The position numbers and the translations under genes are program-made. Positions 36,139 to 48,020 of a stretch of 64,000 nucleotides of DNA are shown in pieces. Under the pieces are notes generated by a model. It was not told where the DNA came from. It saw nothing but the letters and a program-made list of their open reading frames with translations, and ran no database searches. The stretch's first letter is position 1; every line of letters starts with the position of its first letter. This stretch comes from Scolanthus callimorphus (taxonomy: Eukaryota; Cnidaria; Anthozoa; Actiniaria; Edwardsiidae): the NCBI GenBank assembly GCA_033964015.1, contig CM066916.1, positions 17,152,501 through 17,216,500 of the forward strand, given 5' to 3'.

Positions 36139-36945
36139 TTGAGTTGGGTGACACTGACCACACCTTCTCCTTCCCTGTAGAGGACTCGATAGACCTACTA
36201 GGCATGTCACTTGACAATAAATTAAGCTTTGAAAAGCATGTAATTAATATCTGTAAAAAAGTCAATAACCAGCTTAATGTAATGATAAGAAACAAAAAGC
36301 TCATTAATAATGCCACACTGCTAAAATTGTATAAGGCTTTTATCCTCCCTCATTTTAATAACTGCTCAAGTGTCTGGCACTTTTGTGGAATGAGAAAGTT
36401 AGAGAAGCTGGAATCACTTAGCAAGCGGACTTATTTTGAACAATTATAAATGTTCCTATCACGAACTGTTGGACAAATCTGGAACCATCTCGCTTTTTAA
36501 TCAAAGAATTCAGAACATGATGCTTACTATTTTTAAATGTCTTCACAATCACAGACACCCTCAATATATGAAAGACCTGTTTGCTACCCACAAAACAAAC
36601 TATTCTCTTAGGGGCAGCAACGTACTCAGACTTCCTAAGCCTATCACTACAACGTATGGGCTACACTCTTTTAAATATTTTGCTGCAAAAACTTGGAACT
36701 CCCTACCGGAACGCTTGAGAGGTGAACACACGTTTTCAACTTTTAAGTCTATGCTCAAGCTTCAAGAATTTTCTCTTTAAATGACTGACTGCATTATCTT
36801 TATAGCATCTATATAATATTATCGTCTGTTATGTGATCGTTTTTATGTGATCGTTTTCATGTTATACTTGGAGATATTAGCTTCTTTACAAGCTACTCTG
36901 AAATTCGAGTTTAAATAAAGTTATGTATGTATGTATGTAGTGAAA
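36139..36945 (+). mobile_element. 5'-truncated LINE, reverse transcriptase C-terminus
   Basis: Frame 36144-36440 reads LLGMSLDNKLSFEKHV, then RNKKLINNATLLKLYKAFIL and LPHFNNCSSVWHFCG, typical of the segment after the catalytic YxDD of non-LTR retrotransposon reverse transcriptases. After a frame change it continues 36436-36780 (NYKCSYHELLDKSGTISLF, TKTWNSLPERLR-type AAKTWNSLPERLR) to a TAA. A 3' untranslated part and an (ATGT)n tail at 36925-36943 follow, the expected end of such an element. The 5' end is truncated, as is usual after incomplete reverse transcription. Confidence 0.85.
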
Positions 36946-37027
36946 TTAGAAACATATAAGCGAGTTGAAAATTGTAACAAACATATTGCATTCTGTAAAA
37001 AATACAAACTTTTCGTTTCCTCCCTGT

Positions 37028-37167
37028 GATGTGCTTGTATTTTTTTGGTGACCCCCCCTTTAGTGGCGTATTTTTTGGGGTGACCCCCCTTTGAGGCCGT
37101 ATTTTTTTGGGTGACCCCCCCCCCCCCCCTCATTTCCACCAGCCACCTCTCCCTGATAAAAAATGAA
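37028..37167 (-). repeat. G-rich interspersed repeat, copy 3
   Basis: Reverse complement begins gggaccgttcattttttatc, as in copy 1, and contains three evenly spaced ggtgacccccc/tatttttt units. It lies about 80 bp beyond the LINE tail. Confidence 0.85.
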
Positions 37168-37908
37168 CGGTCCCTTGGCACAGATTTATTTTTTGGATCA
37201 AGATCGCCCAACAAAAGAAGTTTCGCATGATAGAACGTCAGGAGTTGACAATGCTTGATTTCGTGGCGAGTGAAGGTATAAACGGCCCTCAAAATATACC
37301 AAGATGATTTTTTCAGCCGATGAAACTTGCAAGAATAGGTCAGTTCCAATGCAAGTATGAACATGAGAAAGCTTGGTTCTGGTGCAAAAGCTAGTTTCTT
37401 GAATATGTTCATATAATAATTATTGATTTAATTATAAAATTGGGCTTATTTTACTTCTGGACGTTCAATCATGCAAAACTTCTTTTGTTAGGCAGTATTG
37501 ACCCCAACAAATAATCCGTGCAGATGCAGTAAAACAAAGAACGAATTAACCTGCCCACACATTTGGCAGGAATGCAACGCTAGCATAAGCTCATAAGCCT
37601 GGCCTCACTTTGACGAGCACATGCTCTATACAAATTTTCCACGTCCTGCTACAGTATGTTTTAGTACGTTCAAGTCATCTGTATATTTTTTCATTCATAA
37701 AAGTGATAATAACAAAAAAATCTATAACCTTGAATGAGACTAATACCGAGGGAGAATTTCATTTTCTTTTTTTCGTTCCAAAAATGGTGATGTATTTCCA
37801 GCTTTGAGGTGCAGATGATCCAGAGCATTCAGAAATTCCTGGCTACGCCACTGCCTCACAAAGTGGCCTTCTATTGGAAGGCAAGTACATATCATTTAAA
37901 AAATAAAT
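37168..37908. other. Intergenic, no gene recognised
   Basis: AT-rich sequence without a recognisable coding signal or repeat. Confidence 0.4.
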
Positions 37909-37918
37909 GATAGGAGTG

Positions 37919-39255
37919 CGGCAGGTCCAAAATGCATACCAGAAAATGCAGACCGGAAAATGCAGACCAGAAAATGCAAATATGAGTCATTTACATTCCC
38001 GATAGATTTTCATATCCCGATATAATGTTTTGAAGTAGGCGGCTGCTCATAAAGATTAGCAGGCTGCAAAGAAAAAACTGATGGCTGACATGATGCAAAT
38101 TTTGTAGCTTCAAAGCAACATGTTAAGTTTCTTCACCAAGCCAAATCTGACTCAGACTCAAGAATTCCAGTTTTATTTTATTTTAGAATATGAGGTGAGC
38201 TTTCAGGCTGCACTTAACAAAATTCTATGGTTTCGAACTTTTCTCACATTCTGCAAAAAGGAGCCCGGTCGCCGGCTTATGTTTTGACAGCTCTGCTGTA
38301 TCCCCGATAGATATGTTGTATCAAAAGGACACCTAAAACATATTGATCGTAGTTGTAATTTTCTCTTACTTAGCGAAGGGCAAATGTAAGCTAAAGTAGC
38401 GCTAAAAGTATCAAATCGTTTCAGGAAAATTCCTGAAATTTGCGTGTAAGATCGGAGATGAAAATGAAACTCCCTTGAGATGTAAAAGATAAAACAACAA
38501 TCTACATAGTAACGGCATCCTGACAGTTCAAAATTATTTTACTGCATACAGTCGAAGCTCTCGTAAGCGACCACCTCGGGAACTGAAAATTGCGGTCGTT
38601 AACGGAGCTGGTCGCTTACGAGAACGGCTCTCGTAAGCGACCACCAAGCGGCTTCCTACTTAACAATAGGCGTGGGTATCTTACGAGAGCTTAGTACAAT
38701 AAATCTAGAAAATATCATGTGATACTAATGCTTAAAATAGTTTCATTTATTTCCCGACTTTAATTAAGAATATATAACCGCAAATATGTACATAGAAAAT
38801 ATGTACAAAATAGCATTTCATTTGTGCAGCTTGTATCAGTTTAGATATTTATGAGGTGAGACTGATGTTTTAAAGACAAAAAGTACTGTGGTCGCTTACG
38901 AGAGCTTAAAATCAATAGGAAATCTATGCTGGTGATTTGAAATTGTGGTCGCTAACGGAGCTGGTCGCATCAATAAGGCGGTCGCTTACAAGAGCTTGAA
39001 ATAAAATAGTTTATGTGACATTTCAAACAGGGTTTCGGGAAAATGGTCGTTATGGGAGCTGGTCGCTTACGAGAGCGGTCGCACAGAGCTTCGACTGTAT
39101 TCTACCTTTGGCCGCAGTTTGTCAGTGTTGTAATATTTATGTACTAGCCATTCCATCAAACGATGAAATAAAACTGTTCTTTGAGTTTTCAGAGAGAAGA
39201 GACCTGGTGTGCATTTTCCGGTATGCATTTTTCAGTCTGCATTTTGGACCTGCCG
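37919..39255. mobile_element. 1337-bp element with 10-bp target duplication
   Basis: Left end CGGCAGGTCCAAAATGCATA (37919) and right end GACCTGCCG (39255) are inverted, and the inverted similarity extends about 48 bp (repeated aaaatgcagaccrgaaaatgc units). The flanks are GATAGGAGTG at 37909-37918 and again at 39256-39265, a perfect 10-bp duplication. Duplications of 8-11 bp are typical of Mutator-like elements. No transposase is readable. It contains the 38165-38300 sequence shared with 4338-4520 and a nested MITE. Confidence 0.85.
38549..39097. mobile_element. TA-flanked MITE nested in the 37.9-39.3 kb element
   Basis: Terminal CAGTCGAAGCTCT (38549) and its complement ending CTTCGACTG (39097), flanked by TA on both sides (38547-38548, 39098-39099). 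Internally, tcgtaagcgaccac words recur six or more times in both orientations. The CAGT start and TA duplication fit pogo/Tigger-type Tc1/mariner MITEs. Non-coding. Confidence 0.8.
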
Positions 39256-39265
39256 GATAGGAGTG

Positions 39266-42200
39266 TCTGATACACTACCATGTTAAAAAATCAATTTCAG
39301 GGGCCTGTCAAAACTTCAAGGAAATGAAAATTCGAAATAAAAAATCCTCTTTGTTGAATCCCCTGATTGATATTTTAAATATGGACTATGAATTGTATCT
39401 GTGAGCAAAATCTCCACTTTACTTCCACATCTGAAGTCCATGCCTTCTGTGTACTGTCGACAGAGAAGCATGCCATAAACTAATCGATAGAGAGAGCTGA
39501 TAATTATTCCTAGATAGATATCCACTTGCCTGTTATATGTGAAATACTCTGTGAAGCATCCCCTGCAGCCAGGAATACATCTTGGGAATTTCTACAAAAT
39601 TAAATTAAACACAAGAGTTTTATAAATTGGCCCTCCTTAAATCAATCTTAAGTGAAAAAACTCGGGAAAAACTCGTTGTAGCCGAACCAAATTGAGAAGT
39701 CGAAAAAGGGTCTCAATTTTAAGAATAAATCGCTTAGTTACATTAGAGAATTCAAGAATCATTGTACCATTATCTATCTCTGAAGATTGGAACCCCATGG
39801 CGAATGCCTTTTAGTGATTCGCACTGATTTGTGCCCTTTTGATGACCAAAGCTCGCGAGCTCAACAAGATGGCTGCCATGACAGTTTATAATATCACTTT
39901 CTCCCGAGTCTCCCCGCCAAAGGATAAACACAGCCACGGCAGCCATCCCATTGTCAGCAATTCTAAATCACTAGAAAATATGGTATTCTGATAAAAAAAA
40001 AGCTTAAGACAATAGTTTAGCGTGTAAAAACGAAAAATCTCCCGAGCGGCTGCTATATAAGTTGTCTCATTCAGCTTTCATCTTTTTCAAACTAGCGTAG
40101 CGAGCCGTGAAAAACAGCCGCAAAAGCGCGAAAAACAAGAACAAAAACTCGAATGAAAGTTTGCGATAGTTAAAAATGATTACTACTAAATGCTACTTTT
40201 ATACACTAGCTACAAAGTTTAAGTACCTACCTTGAAAATAGGTTTGTGGTCGTTGTTTGCGTTTTCTCTCGCGTGCTCTTGTACTTGTAGTTGTAGCTCT
40301 TCGACTTCGTACTTCACACTCACAGCACAATCAACACAAATCAATTCGAGCAGGAACTACAGGAATATTTGCTTTTTTTGGAAACTGGAAGAATTTCAGG
40401 AGTCAAATGCTTGTATTTATCGCCTTTTGTTCATGTATTTCTCCTCTGAATAATTATTGTAGGCTGGCTTTTTTTTTCAGCCGCTAACAGCCCTGTCGGC
40501 TGCAAAACTTGACAACGTGCCCCTCCCCCGTTAGTTGAGCATGCTTGACGTCACAATAGGGCTATTGTGACGTATCCCTTCACGAACTCGTACACATCCG
40601 GGACTTGCTGAGACGTCCAAAAATCGGATCGACCCTAGCAAATTGCATAAGCTACCCAATTGGAGTTATCAGTTATATTTTGCGATTATCTGCTTTTTTG
40701 ACGCTGTTTTCTTAGGTATGGTGCTCCGCTCTGCGGCGGCCTTCGGCCGCCGCAAGGAGCTCCGCTACAAACCGAAAAGCCTGACCAATCTATCTTCAGT
40801 CAAAAATGTTTATTTCATTTCAGTTTTACGACTTGCGGTCCTAACGCTCAATTGAAAACAATCTCTCGTCGAATGCACTTTACTAATCTTTGATTACTTC
40901 TAGTCTCCCTTGAATTATCCAAGATGGCGGTCTGACACCTCCACGACGTGTTTCGAGTCTCCCTTCGGTACTGGAAAGTAAACTACCTACTATGGGGCTT
41001 TAACGGGCAGTAAATTGGCAAAAATAAAGACTTTGTTCTTACCTAGACTTCGGCTGGCCAATACTTGGGGTTTTGGGCACATTTAGCAGCATTTTTGATT
41101 AAGTTTTGTCCACAACTTTGTTCGGAACACCCGCCAAAAACTTCCCGGACCATCATGCATTGCGTACCTATTTCGGAGACCACGTGTGTAATCCATATTT
41201 GGACATAAGCACAGGAAGCCCGACACGGATTCTTTTAGTCAGTTGAAGCAAAGTTCACAGTTACGCGCGAGATTGTTTGCGAAAATGCCTTTGGGTGCAA
41301 GCTTTGGTCCCTCCAAACCTGAAACTTGGCATTTTTACTAATTTCTGGGCACTCTTTGTAGTTTTGTGAATAAATTTTTGCTATGTAGCTTGTAATTTTA
41401 AAACGTTAGAAATATATTTCGTGAACTCCGGCGATGAGTTTGGCAGTTTTGAACCTTTTGCCCCAACTTCGTAGATAGACCATGGATCCATGGATAGACT
41501 AAAAATTGCAAGATGTTATTTCCCGTGATATGGAAAACTCTTAGCTAAAACGCTCGTGATCAAAAGTGGAAGTGACGTGACGTCACGTTGTGCCTGCCAA
41601 AGACAATCTTATCCCAAGGGCCTCTTTGGCCATGCTGACACGCGGACTGTCACAGACTCTAGAGGCAGACAAACAGGAAGTCCTAGATTCTGGGACGTCC
41701 ATATATGGTCATCATTCTCTCGTCCATTACTTCAGATTCTGCTCTCGGACGAGGACTTGGGAACGAGAATGAGTTTGGCGGCATAAGAACCTTGGGTTTC
41801 ATTATAAAACAAAGGATAGTCCCCCATGCTCGATGAACCAGCGCATCTGCTTTAAGCGGCCAGGCATTCATTCCTTCGCTGATTGGTTGAAATGGCGCGC
41901 ACGCGTACATAAAAGCAGCTTAATCTCGCTTTATCAAAACGTATCTGTCGAAATAACACTGGCATCCGTTTCCTAGTCGTCTTTTCAAAGTTCAACCTAT
42001 GCTTTCGACTTGAACGCTCTAAAATTAATTGTGACGCCATAAAACCACCATTTTCGTTTGAGCATGCGTCAGTGGCTGTCACCAGAGCATCTCCGGGGTG
42101 ATTCGAGCCGGGCAGCTCTGGATACGAGAATGGCGGCCAGGAAAAAGCAGCGCTGGGTCCTCGAGCATGCTCCGTGGCGCAAGACCATTCGCCTCTAAAA

Positions 42201-43110
42201 AAAAACTCGGGATGAATTCAGGGGCGTGTGTCCACTTTGTGTGTTGAAATGGGGCTCTGATCAATAGGGAGAACAAATGGTATATAGCTATGTTTTTCCC
42301 CTGATAATTACAAAAAACCCGGCGTGACTAGTTTTATCCGCCCGCAATAATAAAAGTGCAGGAGTTACATTTTAGAAGAAGTAAGTGCAGACAAATTGAA
42401 ACCGAAATGGCATCTCATTATGTAATCCGATGCATTATTCAATACAGGCTGTTCATCGGTGAATAAGACATCGTAACCCACAGTGCATTATGCTCAGTTT
42501 AACAGATCATTTGCATTATTTCTGATGCACTGAATTTATGTAAACGGAACAAAACAATGCATAATTGGAAGTGTACGTCCTTTAAGGTTTTGGCACATTC
42601 TTAAAATTGTAACATTTACTTATTCTAAGGCGCTCTCTCTAACACCAGTGGCCGATTTCCGTTCAACGAGCGTGCTACCCCACTTAGCGAGGTGACTTGT
42701 TATACACATACAAGGTCTGCCCTCGACTATTTTAAGGCCGGCTTACACTTGCGATTTTTGTTACATTTGTCGCGGCGATTTTTCTCGCGCGAGTTGCAAT
42801 TCCAACTTTCTTGTGTAAACGAGATGCAAATCCGGTGCGACTTCTGTGTTCTCTTTTCTTCAATTCGCATCAAGTTGCAAATAGTTTCGAACATGTTTGT
42901 AATCTCCGCGACATCACACGACAAAAATCGCGGCAGATCGCGCCGAGTTGCACCTACTTTACATTAGTGATTTTGAGTTGACGCGTCACGTGCGAAAAAA
43001 ATCGTGAGAAAAATATCTTGTATAAACAGTGTGATTCACTTTCACATAACACTTTTTGGCTTTAAAGAAAAAAGTATCGTTATTACTAAAAAAACTCCAG
43101 CCTCTTCACT
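39266..43110. other. Long intergenic stretch, no gene recognised
   Basis: Nothing above about 90 codons and no domain. Landmarks: a perfect GC hairpin (GCGGCGGCC, TTC loop, GGCCGCCGC, 40733-40753), a block at 41556-41780 with a moderately open frame (TDSRGRQTGSPRFWDVHI) of unknown origin, and at 42730-43030 a sequence rich in tcgcggcgatttttctcgcg-type words that looks like another interspersed element. Confidence 0.45.
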
Positions 43111-43989
43111 TTAAGGTGGCCCGCGGATAATTATTTCAAAAATTACATCCATTTTGAAATCATACAAGAAAACAGCCCGTCACTTCGTGACGCTAGAAGA
43201 CTCAACTTGAGTTCCCCCTTCCATAAACTGCTGATTTACATTACATTTCTAATGACCTCCCTTCAAGAAAGACTCCCAGCCGCATGCCGAAATAATGATT
43301 TGAGCCCCAGAGCCTCTTTTGTATGTTTTGCACTGGTCTCCCTGATTTTGGTGGAGAAATGACGCACTTGTGTCGTTTGAGTCAGTACGGCTCTCAAATC
43401 TGTCTAAGTCCGAAGAACCCGCTAAAATTGAAAACGCAAGCCTCTTACACAGATCTCAGTAAGGGAAGAGAAGAAACAGGTACAGTAAAATTGTTATATA
43501 AGAAATTTTTAGTTTATCATAGGTTTTTTTAGAGAATTCATTCATGGCTTGGCGTGTGTTACGTTAATAAATGGACAATATATTGAACACTATTGATTAG
43601 TTAATTATTATAAGGGAGATTACGATGTTAATATCAAGAGATCGTTTTACGCCGTATGAATCATGTGATTGTAAGTACATAAGATAACGTTTGTATAATC
43701 AGTGGAATTTCAGCTAACCAAAGGAACAAATACAGCTAACCCGGACAAGGAAAAAAACAGCTAACCAGGAGTTATTATCAGTGATCAGTTAGACACGCCA
43801 CAGACGTAAGTGCTTATAGATTTCGAATTATTGTAAATAAGCGTTGATTTCCTGTAATCTCTGACTAAATGTTATTTACGTGCATTCTTGTTTAGATCGA
43901 ATAAATATCTCTTCAAATTAGAGTGTTATACGATTTGTGGTAAAGTCTTCACGGAATCAGAAACAGTACAGCGAACCAGCGTGCGCTCT

Positions 43990-44402
43990 GTAGGCAGTGG
44001 CAGTGGTGTAAGTTTGTTCAAACATGAATGAAAATTTTTCTCATCTCAAATCTTTCGAATTATAATCATCCCTGCACATACTAGTAAGTAATCTGTAATA
44101 GAACCATTTAGTTTTGAATGTCTATAGTGCTTTCGGCTGAGGGAAATGAGTTATTTTTTAGTTTATGTGGGAGATTTCAACATGGCCGTGATGGCGGCTT
44201 TGTCCCTCCTGAAAAAATCGCTTGAATTAGAACTTAGCCAAAGGTGAATCTTTTCCAACAAAAACACGCCCACTTGAGATATTTCCTTCTTCTCTTCGGG
44301 TGTGTGTCCTTCGTTTTGCGATACAGCGTAAGTAGTACAGCAGATTGGTGCAAAATTTTGCAAATTGATGTTACAAGCATGAAATTTGGCAGAGTGGTAG
44401 AG
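43990..44402. repeat. Internal repeat of the TTAA element, copy 1
   Basis: gtgtaagtttgttcaaacatg through gggagatttcaacatggccg and gaatcttttccaacaaaaac matches 47305-47640 in direct orientation at roughly 80%. The following piece gcagattggtgcaaaatttt (44340-44402) instead matches 47136-47206 in inverted orientation, so the element has been rearranged. Confidence 0.8.
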
Positions 44403-44687
44403 CTTGATGTCCTGAGCAATTCTATATAAAAACCACGCCCAAAAGTAAATACTTCCAGATAGCATAAAGATGGGTTTATTTATCTTTTTAACGAAATAAG
44501 AACATCTTAATTTTACACAAAAGCCTTAAAATATGTTACTTTATTCACCAATAGATGTCCTGTATTACTATACATATTGAGTCACGCCCTTTATTGCTTA
44601 CTTACAGCCTTGATAGATGTACACGTCACTATTTGGCAAAATCTATTTCTGGAGTTTCCTTTTTCTCCAAATTAGAAGTATTGATAA

Positions 44688-45008
44688 GGCTAGTTTTAGA
44701 CGTCGAACTTAATTCTTGTCGCACTAAATGTCAATTTCCCATTGTTTAGTTAGTTAGAGCTATTGTCTTGAGCTCATTTGCATTAGGAACGGCACTATCT
44801 GCCGTGCCAACGCCGCGCTACTGCCGTGCTAAATTATAATTTTGAATCCTTCCAGCGCTCCTAAAAACAGGGCTGAGATCTTCTCCATTGGCCAGACGGA
44901 TTATATTGATCTCATAAAATCACTCATATCGAAATAACTTGTTTTTACTGGCTAATAAACCCAGTCAATTTAGTGCGACAGAATTAAGTTCGACGTCTAA
45001 AACTAGCC
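44688..45008. mobile_element. 321-bp MITE with TAA target duplication
   Basis: GGCTAGTTTTAGACGTCGAA at the left end and its complement (...GACGTCTAAAACTAGCC) at the right form inverted repeats of about 42 bp with one indel. TAA flanks both sides (44685-44687, 45009-45011). A TWA duplication with GG-start ends points to the PIF/Harbinger superfamily. It lies inside the TTAA element and so is younger. Confidence 0.85.
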
Positions 45009-45202
45009 TAAGATGTTTTATGCTGCATTATTCTTAAGTTAAACCACACCCTATTTCAGGTACTTCCAGTATTGAAAGTTATGAAATAATAAAAAAACAT
45101 TTAAAGCAAAAGTATTTTAAATTTGATTGAGCTGCCACGATTAGCTTGGCCTCCTGCATCAACAAAAAAATCCATATTTTGTTATATGCCTGTCTGAAAA
45201 GT

Positions 45203-46310
45203 CTAAATATTGTGAAGTCCTAAAACAACAATGAAAATTACCTTAGTCTTACTGTCGTTCGTAACCTCTTCTGTACTTGCACATGGCAGTGCATTGAGGA
45301 CGTGCTTTGACACATTTACAGCGCCCTCGACGCCTCTTATCAGGTTGACAGCCGCATTGCACGAGTAGCTGACACGTTGTAGAGATCTCGGGGAGTACAG
45401 TCCAGATTGTTGGTTCCGCATTTATTACATGATGGCTTTCTCGCCATCCCAACTCTGATGGCTATGTGAGACTTCTCCCCAGTAGGTATCACATCCATCT
45501 TTGGTCTTCTGGGAAACATGTCCACCCTTGCCACTCAAAGGCTTACTCCTTGCATACGATGTTTGGGGCTGGGTCCGAGGGTCAGGGGATTTTTTCACTT
45601 TGATGCTACAGAGCTGTGAGCTCTACCAGGGGTGATTAGGAGCTCTTGGGGACTGGCTCCGAATTTCAGTTAGTACAACTGACGATGCTTGTTTGGTCAT
45701 ACAAGAACACATTGAAGTGAGCTCTCGCATAATTCCTGGATGGAAGGAACATCATCGTCAACCACCTGCTTCCACCGAACCACATGAGTCAGTGCTGCAA
45801 CTCAAGGACTTGACCTCTTTGTACCAATGGGTAACGTCAGAGCTGACACTTTGCGAGTATAGTATTTAGCTTTAGATGATTTGCATTCTCGTTGCACTTA
45901 TTCCTTAGGTCTTTATACTGGTACGACTCTTTCTTATGCTCTGACAGAGCAGTTTGTCTTTGAACGATCAGAGAGGTCAATCTAGAGATATGTGTGATGT
46001 GGCTCTCGAGCTTCTGCTCGTCTTCTTATTCCTTGACCTCGTTTATCTCTTGCGCCTACCTTCGGACTGTTGTTGCCACGTCCCAGGCAATGTCTATCTT
46101 CTTCATGTTGTTTGCTAGTAATGGCGCACACAAAGAATAAACAAATGATAATGCGTACTGCTTTTACGTCTTACGGTTCTCTTCTTTTAGCATAATTACA
46201 ACGGCAGCTCCGTCAATCACGACTGCAATGACTTCAGGGGGCTCACTATGAACAGTAGGGGCAACCATCTCCAGCCATCCTGTGAGGTCCGACTTGTCGC
46301 AGGAACTTAG
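45203..46310 (-). pseudogene. Decayed gene fragment with CxC cysteine-rich end
   Basis: Reading the minus strand: CDKSDLTGWLEMVAPTVHSE followed by PPEVIAVVIDGAAVV (about 46290-46190), KKIDIAWDV (about 46105), and finally LLVQCGCQPDKRRRGRCKC with VKARPQCTAMCK (about 45375-45270). Cysteine pairs of the CxC type like this resemble the tesmin/TSO1-like endings of a multicopy cnidarian protein family that I remember. Many stops and frame changes separate the pieces. It lies inside the TTAA element and may be either its cargo or its former coding part. The family at 18324-20210 may be related. Confidence 0.45.
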
Positions 46311-47304
46311 GTCACCAAAGGTGTATATAGGGATAGTGGAACTAAATATTGATGCACTCGCTACAAGAAACGTTTGCTTTCAGAAGAAAGAATGTGAAAT
46401 GATTTTTAGATACACGGAGATACAGTTATTTAGTAGATTGTACATTTCAGTTCACCCCTCGCCTCCCTTCGCCTGATAGCAGACATTAAAACATGCTTCA
46501 AAAGTAACATCTTACCAAACTGATATTGAATTGCTAGAAAGCAGTACATGACAACGTTTATTTTTAGGCAACCTTTTTTCTTCTACGCTGGCGGGCTAGT
46601 GGGGTGCTCATAGTTGGTGAGGTCTTGCATTGTGTGGAAAACCGTTCGAAAAGTTATGTAAAAGAACATTTTCCTATAGAAAAGTGTACTTGCGAAAAGA
46701 AGTGGTAGAGTTGAAGCAAGAAAATTCGAATTAAAATCTTTAATGTCTCTTTCTTAGCTCAAAAGCCAAAAGAAAATGTTGAATGTGCCACATACAGGCA
46801 TTTTGGGCGTGTGATTAGCTACGAAGGTGCTAGGTAATTTGTCCGTAATAGGTTGCAAAAAGATTTCAATAATAACTATCATATTTAATTCATTTTTGTA
46901 CCCTTAAATTCGTCACTGTAATACCTGTAAGTACCGCAATTGGGCGTGGTTTGTCTGCCTAAACTTGAAGGGCATGCAATCTCAGCATTATGTGAAGTTT
47001 GGAAGAATTTGGAAAACGTTTAGTCAGGCTTTTATTCTTATATAAGATAATTAATTCCACCTCTGTAAAACGGAAAGTATGCACGTTTGGGCGTGGTTTT
47101 TGCATCAAGACTACTTAGGGTATAAATATCTGTCATTGTGCCAAATTTCATGCTTGTAACATTAATTTGCACAATTCGACCAAAATTCTGCACCAATCTG
47201 CTGTACTAAAGGATTTACACTTTGAGAATATTATTCATGGCTTTGCACGTGGCTTTGCTTTGTGTAAATTTGTCACTCATTTCGCCTTAGCGCGCGAACA
47301 GGAA

Positions 47305-47640
47305 AGCAAGGCACTGGCCGTGTAAGTTTGTTCAAGCTGAATTAAATTTTTTCTCAACTTAAAGCTTTCGAATAACAATTATCCCTGCACATTTCTGACA
47401 GTAATCTGTGACAGAACCATTTAGGTCTGTATGATTATTGTGCTTTCGGCTGTGCGAACTGAGTTCTTTTTAGTTTCTGTGGGAGATTTCAAAACGGCGG
47501 CGATGGCAGCTTTGTCCCTCGGTTAAGAAATCGCTTGAATAAGAACTTAGCCCAGGGTGAATCTTTTCCAACTAAAACACGCTCACTTGAAAGTTTTCCA
47601 CCTCCTCTGCAGGTTTGTGAACTTCTTTTGGCGACACAGC
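47305..47640. repeat. Internal repeat of the TTAA element, copy 2
   Basis: Direct partner of 43990-44335: gtgtaagtttgttcaagctg ... ctgtgggagatttcaaaacg ... gaatcttttccaactaaaac. Confidence 0.8.
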
Positions 47641-47734
47641 TTCAGGCCTAAGCGGAGTGAGTGCGAACGATTTAGCCAATCAGAAACGTTTGCGCAGACA
47701 ACCCGATTATAATAGTATAGATTTTAAGCCCCTT

Positions 47735-48020
47735 GCAAACATCCGACCGATCTGATGTGAAACGCATATAATCATCAATGCTTCTAGTTTATGAATATTA
47801 AAACAAATATTAGATATTTATAATTAGGCAGGTGCGATACACGTGCAAACAAAACCTCGTTTTGGGGGTTTTCGGTACAATTTCTAAAATAATAAAGTTG
47901 CAAACCACTGCATTTCAATTGATAGTGGAAACCAACCAATAGTGGAAGCCAACCCTACGTATGCACAACTAAAACGCACGATTTATTTCAGTGCATTCCC
48001 AGGAGGGATCTATGATTACT
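47735..48020. repeat. Inverted partner of 49046-49792
   Basis: Its reverse complement matches 49046-49120 (cctgggaatgcactgaaata ... catacgtagggttggct) and then 49593-49787 (aaatgcagtggtttgca ... tcggatgtttgcaaggggct), interrupted in the right copy by about 450 bp (49130-49590). Within that insert, gggttataaattgtccctg at 48980 recurs at 49494. It is a second inverted pair inside the TTAA element near its right end. Confidence 0.85.

Noticed and set aside
40733..40753. GC-rich perfect hairpin as a terminator
   Set aside because: Rho-independent terminators are bacterial. Here it is an isolated palindrome in intergenic eukaryotic DNA.
41556..41790. Open frame TDSRGRQTGSPRFWDV
   Set aside because: Only 76 codons, no recognised family, no splice support. 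Kept only as a landmark in the intergenic entry.
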